The notes beneath the pieces were generated by a model. The model was not told the origin of the DNA. It was given only the letters and a program-made list of their open reading frames with translations, and made no database searches. This document shows, piece by piece, positions 44,077 to 47,447 of a stretch of 47,447 nt of DNA. The translations under genes and the position numbers were made by a program. Source of the stretch: CAJPNN01 sp041844735 (lineage in GTDB: Bacteria > Bacillota > Clostridia > Peptostreptococcales > Anaerovoracaceae); contig JBGZBP010000053.1 of NCBI GenBank assembly GCA_041844735.1, forward strand, positions 1-47,447, in the 5' to 3' direction. Each line of letters opens with the position of its first letter. Position 1 is the first letter of the stretch.

Positions 44077-46140
44077 TTGCCTAGAGAATTTTCACTGGAA
44101 AAAACAAGAAATATCGGTATCATGGCTCATATTGATGCCGGAAAGACAACAACAACAGAAAGAATTCTGTTCTACACAGGTAAGACGCACAAACTCGGTG
44201 AAACACACGAAGGAGCGGCTACCATGGACTGGATGGAGCAGGAGCAGGAAAGAGGTATTACTATCACTTCAGCTGCGACAACAGCCCAGTGGAAGGACAC
44301 GAGAATAAATATTATAGATACTCCGGGACACGTAGACTTTACAGTGGAGGTAGAGCGTTCACTTAGAGTATTGGACGGAGCGGTTACAGTACTTTGTGCA
44401 AAGGGTGGTGTAGAACCGCAGTCCGAAACAGTTTGGAGACAGGCTGAAAAATACGGTGTACCTAGAATGGTATTTGTAAATAAGATGGATATATTGGGAG
44501 CGAATTTCTACAGAGTAGTAGGAATGATTAAGGACAGACTCAAAGCGAATGCTGTTCCTATTCAGCTGCCAATCGGAGCAGAAGACGAGTTTATAGGTAT
44601 CATCGACCTTGTAAACATGAAGGCTGAAATCTATAAGGACGAGCTTGGTAAGGAGTTTGAAGTAACTGAAATCCCGGCAGAGCTTATGGATGAAGCTAAA
44701 GAGTGGAGAGGAAAGCTTTTAGAGTCGGTTGCAGAAACTGATGAAGAGTTGATGATGAAATATCTTGATGGAGAAGAATTGACAGCAAAAGAAATAAAGA
44801 CCGCTGTTAGAAAAATGACCATCGAAAACAGCATGATTCCTGTTTTGTGCGGATCAGCTTACAGAAATAAGGGAGTCCAGATGTTATTGGATGCGGTAAT
44901 CGACTATATGCCGTCACCTGTAGACATTCCTGCTATTAAGGGTGTTCTGCCGGGAACCGAGACAGAAGAAGAAAGACCGTCAGATGACAACGGACCGTTC
45001 TCAGCACTTGCATTTAAGATTATGGCTGACCCTTTTGTAGGAAAGCTTGCTTTCTTCAGAGTATACTCAGGAAGCTTGACATCAGGCTCTTACGTATACA
45101 ACTCAACTAAGGGTAAGAAAGAAAGAATCGGAAGAATATTGCAGATGCACGCAAACAAGAGAGAAGAAATCCAGGAGGTTTATTCAGGAGATATAGCCGC
45201 TGCTGTAGGATTGAAAGACACTACAACAGGAGATACTCTATGCGATGAGAAGAACGCTATTATTCTTGAATCAATGGAATTCCCGGATCCTGTAATTGAG
45301 ATTGCAATTGAGCCTAAGACTAAGGCGGGACAGGAGAAGATGGGTATCGCTCTTGCAAAACTTGCAGAGGAAGATCCGACTTTCAAAACATACACAAATG
45401 AAGAAACAGGTCAGACAATCATTGCCGGCATGGGAGAGCTTCACCTTGAAATCATCGTAGACAGACTTATGAGAGAGTTCAAAGTTGAAGCGAATGTAGG
45501 TAAACCTCAGGTTTCATATAAGGAGACTATCTCAGCACCTGCCGATGTAGATCATAAATATGCTAAGCAGTCCGGAGGTCGTGGACAGTACGGACACGTT
45601 AAGATTAAAATCGAGCCTAGAGAACCGGGTGCAGGTTATGAGTTTAAGAACTCAATCGTCGGAGGAGCTATTCCGAAAGAATATATTCCTAAGATTGATG
45701 AGGGTATCAGAGAAGCGATGGAAAATGGTCCTTTAGCAGGATATCAGGTAGTTGACGTTGGAGTAGAATTATATGACGGTTCTTACCACGAAGTCGACTC
45801 ATCAGAAATGGCATTTAAGATTGCAGCTTCTATGGCGTTCAGAGAAGCTTGTAAGAAAGCAAAACCTGTTTTATTGGAGCCTATATTTAAAGTGGAAGTT
45901 ACAGTTCCTGAAGAATATATGGGAGATGTAATCGGAGATATAAGCTCAAGAAGAGGTAGAATAGAGGGTTCTGACATGAACAACGGTGCAGTTGCCGTTA
46001 GAGGTATGGTACCTCTGTCAGAAATGTTCGGATATGCTACAGACCTTAGATCAAAGACACAGGGTAGAGGAGTATATGTAATGCAGTTCGACCACTTTGA
46101 AAAACTACCTGACAGTTTAGTAGAAAAGATAGGTAAATAA
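44077..46140 (+). CDS. fusA: Elongation factor G
   Basis: 687 aa translocation GTPase. G motifs: AHIDAGKTT (P-loop), DTPGHVDF, NKMD; then domains II-V ending in YVMQFDHFEKLPDSLVEKI. Starts at TTG, seven nt after AGGAGG (44064-44069); its sequence PREFSLEKTRNIGIMAHIDAGKTT matches the family N-terminus. An ATG at 44070 in another frame opens only a 4-codon ORF. tuf follows after 27 nt. Confidence 0.98.
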   Translation: MPREFSLEKTRNIGIMAHIDAGKTTTTERILFYTGKTHKLGETHEGAATMDWMEQEQERGITITSAATTAQWKDTRINIIDTPGHVDFTVEVERSLRVLDGAVTVLCAKGGVEPQSETVWRQAEKYGVPRMVFVNKMDILGANFYRVVGMIKDRLKANAVPIQLPIGAEDEFIGIIDLVNMKAEIYKDELGKEFEVTEIPAELMDEAKEWRGKLLESVAETDEELMMKYLDGEELTAKEIKTAVRKMTIENSMIPVLCGSAYRNKGVQMLLDAVIDYMPSPVDIPAIKGVLPGTETEEERPSDDNGPFSALAFKIMADPFVGKLAFFRVYSGSLTSGSYVYNSTKGKKERIGRILQMHANKREEIQEVYSGDIAAAVGLKDTTTGDTLCDEKNAIILESMEFPDPVIEIAIEPKTKAGQEKMGIALAKLAEEDPTFKTYTNEETGQTIIAGMGELHLEIIVDRLMREFKVEANVGKPQVSYKETISAPADVDHKYAKQSGGRGQYGHVKIKIEPREPGAGYEFKNSIVGGAIPKEYIPKIDEGIREAMENGPLAGYQVVDVGVELYDGSYHEVDSSEMAFKIAASMAFREACKKAKPVLLEPIFKVEVTVPEEYMGDVIGDISSRRGRIEGSDMNNGAVAVRGMVPLSEMFGYATDLRSKTQGRGVYVMQFDHFEKLPDSLVEKIGK

Positions 46141-46167
46141 TATAAAAAAAGTACGGAGGTAAATAAA

Positions 46168-47361
46168 ATGGCAAAGCAGAAATTTGAAAGAACAAAACCG
46201 CATATCAATATCGGAACAATCGGTCACGTAGACCATGGAAAAACAACACTGACAGCAGCAATAACAACAACATTGCACCAGAGATACGGATTGGGAGACA
46301 GTGTAGCATTCGACCAGATTGATAAAGCACCGGAAGAAAAAGAAAGAGGAATAACAATAGCTACATCACACGTAGAGTATGAGACACCAAACAGACACTA
46401 TGCGCACGTAGACTGTCCGGGACACGCAGACTATGTAAAGAACATGATTACAGGAGCTGCACAGATGGACGGAGCGATCATGGTAGTAGCGGCAACAGAC
46501 GGACCTATGCCACAGACAAGAGAGCACATCCTATTGTCAAGACAGGTAGGAGTACCGTACATCTTGGTATTCTTAAATAAGTGTGACATGGTAGATGACG
46601 AAGAGCTTTTGGATTTGGTAGAGATGGAAGTAAGAGAACTGCTTGACCAGTATGAGTTTCCGGGAGATGACACACCGATCATCAGAGGATCAGCACTGGG
46701 AGCGTTAGAAGATCCTGCAGGACCATGGGGAGATAAGATAGTAGAGTTGTTTGAAGCAGTAGACACATATATTCCTGAGCCTATGAGAGATACAGATAAG
46801 CCGTTCTTGATGCCTGTAGAGGATGTATTCTCAATCACAGGAAGAGGAACAGTAGCGACAGGAAGAGTAGAAAGAGGAGTTCTAAACGTAGGAGACGAAG
46901 TAGAGCTGATCGGACTTACAGAAGAGAAGAGAAAGATAGTAGTAACAGGAGTAGAGATGTTCAGAAAGATGTTGGATCAGGCACAGACAGGAGATAACAT
47001 CGGAGCATTGCTAAGAGGTGTAACAAGAGATGAAATCGAAAGAGGACAGGTACTTGCAGCACCGGGAACAATCCAGCCGCATACAAAGTTCAAGGGAGAG
47101 GTATACGTATTAAAGAAAGAAGAAGGCGGAAGACATACACCGTTCTTTAACGGATACAGACCACAGTTCTATTTCAGAACAACAGACGTAACAGGAGATT
47201 TACAGTTACCTGAAGGAACAGAGATGTGTATGCCGGGAGACAACATCACAATGACAATAGAGCTTATCACACCTATCGCGATTGAAGAAGGACTAAGATT
47301 TGCGATCAGAGAAGGTGGAAGAACGGTAGGATCCGGAGTTGTAACAGAGATTATCGAGTAA
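46168..47361 (+). CDS. tuf: Elongation factor Tu
   Basis: 397 aa. GTPase motifs GHVDHGKTT, DCPGHADY and NKCD, then two beta-barrel domains ending GSGVVTEIIE. Delivers aminoacyl-tRNA to the ribosome. GGAGG ribosome binding site. Codon use is extreme: all Arg are AGA, nearly all Thr are ACA, most Val GTA and most Gly GGA, more biased than the flanking genes, as expected for the most abundant protein. Confidence 0.98.
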   Translation: MAKQKFERTKPHINIGTIGHVDHGKTTLTAAITTTLHQRYGLGDSVAFDQIDKAPEEKERGITIATSHVEYETPNRHYAHVDCPGHADYVKNMITGAAQMDGAIMVVAATDGPMPQTREHILLSRQVGVPYILVFLNKCDMVDDEELLDLVEMEVRELLDQYEFPGDDTPIIRGSALGALEDPAGPWGDKIVELFEAVDTYIPEPMRDTDKPFLMPVEDVFSITGRGTVATGRVERGVLNVGDEVELIGLTEEKRKIVVTGVEMFRKMLDQAQTGDNIGALLRGVTRDEIERGQVLAAPGTIQPHTKFKGEVYVLKKEEGGRHTPFFNGYRPQFYFRTTDVTGDLQLPEGTEMCMPGDNITMTIELITPIAIEEGLRFAIREGGRTVGSGVVTEIIE

Positions 47362-47383
47362 TCCGAATTTGATGTTGGAGATG

Positions 47384-47406
47384 AACGGTTTAATTACTGA
47401 ACTGTT
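47384..47406 (+). terminator. Weak stem-loop after tuf
   Basis: AACGGTT-(9 nt)-AACTGTT, 7 bp with one G-U, then TGTGTTATATT. Termination is doubtful. A TTGACA (47416-47421) follows but its -10 would fall on the GGAGAGG at the window end, which looks like the ribosome binding site of the next gene. Confidence 0.3.
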
Positions 47407-47447
47407 TGTGTTATATTGACAATGTAAAAGAATTTTAAACGGAGAGG

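Noticed and set aside
44070..44084. ATG-AAA-CTT-GCC-TAG mini-ORF overlapping the fusA start
   Set aside because: The ribosome binding site abuts the ATG with no spacing, so initiation there is unlikely; the TTG at 44077 has correct spacing.
1..47447. Mobile elements, CRISPR, prophage or defence genes
   Set aside because: No transposase, integrase, phage or nuclease-system genes; no spaced direct-repeat array other than the short MraZ boxes. All genes fit conserved housekeeping order.

Overview
This window is a housekeeping region of a low-to-moderate GC, Gram-positive, anaerobic bacterium of the Bacillota (Clostridia). The basis is a Bacillota-type division and cell-wall (dcw) cluster that carries sbp and DUF881 genes, a zapA-mutS2 pair, a strong AGA bias for arginine, strong GGAGG ribosome binding sites, and an indolepyruvate:ferredoxin oxidoreductase typical of amino-acid-fermenting anaerobes. 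A placement near the Peptostreptococcales/Anaerovoracaceae is only a guess. Every gene seen lies on the + strand.

Layout. 1-2710 holds the end of a MacA/MacB-type efflux operon (adaptor, cut by the window edge; ATPase; permease), closed by a terminator. 2850-17318 is the dcw cluster: mraZ, rsmH, ftsL-like, a PASTA-containing FtsI/SpoVD, murF, mraY, murD, ftsW, murG, ftsQ/divIB, two DUF881 genes, sbp and ftsZ. murE, murC, murB and ftsA are not in it. 17389-25117 holds a TrmH/SpoU rRNA methyltransferase, pheS, pheT, zapA, mutS2 and a DUF523 gene. 25169-31420 holds argS, an uncharacterised radical SAM gene, a TPR gene and iorA-iorB. 31430-47361 is the transcription/translation block: rpmG, secE, nusG, rplK, rplA, L10 leader, rplJ, rplL, rpoB, rpoC, rpsL, rpsG, fusA and tuf. 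The window ends at what looks like the ribosome binding site of the next gene.

How it works together. The dcw genes supply lipid II synthesis (MurF, MurD, MraY, MurG) and the septal synthase and divisome (FtsW, FtsI, FtsL, FtsQ, FtsZ), and are probably autoregulated by MraZ through 10-bp-spaced repeats that overlap the promoter. The ribosomal/RNAP block divides into units by visible promoters before rpmG, rpoB and rpsL, by terminators after rplL and rpoC, and by an attenuator in the L10 leader.

No mobile element, CRISPR array, tRNA, rRNA, prophage or defence system is visible, and no stretch longer than about 215 bases lacks a gene. The most interesting signals are small: the MraZ operator array; matching 8-bp inverted repeats at two places inside murF; inverted repeats built into the rpoB and rpsL promoters; a structured rpsL-rpsG intercistronic region; a roughly 110-residue expansion in RpoB upstream of the rifampicin region; and a radical SAM protein with a CX4CX2C motif next to TPR and IOR genes. 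Coordinates of short sites were read by eye.
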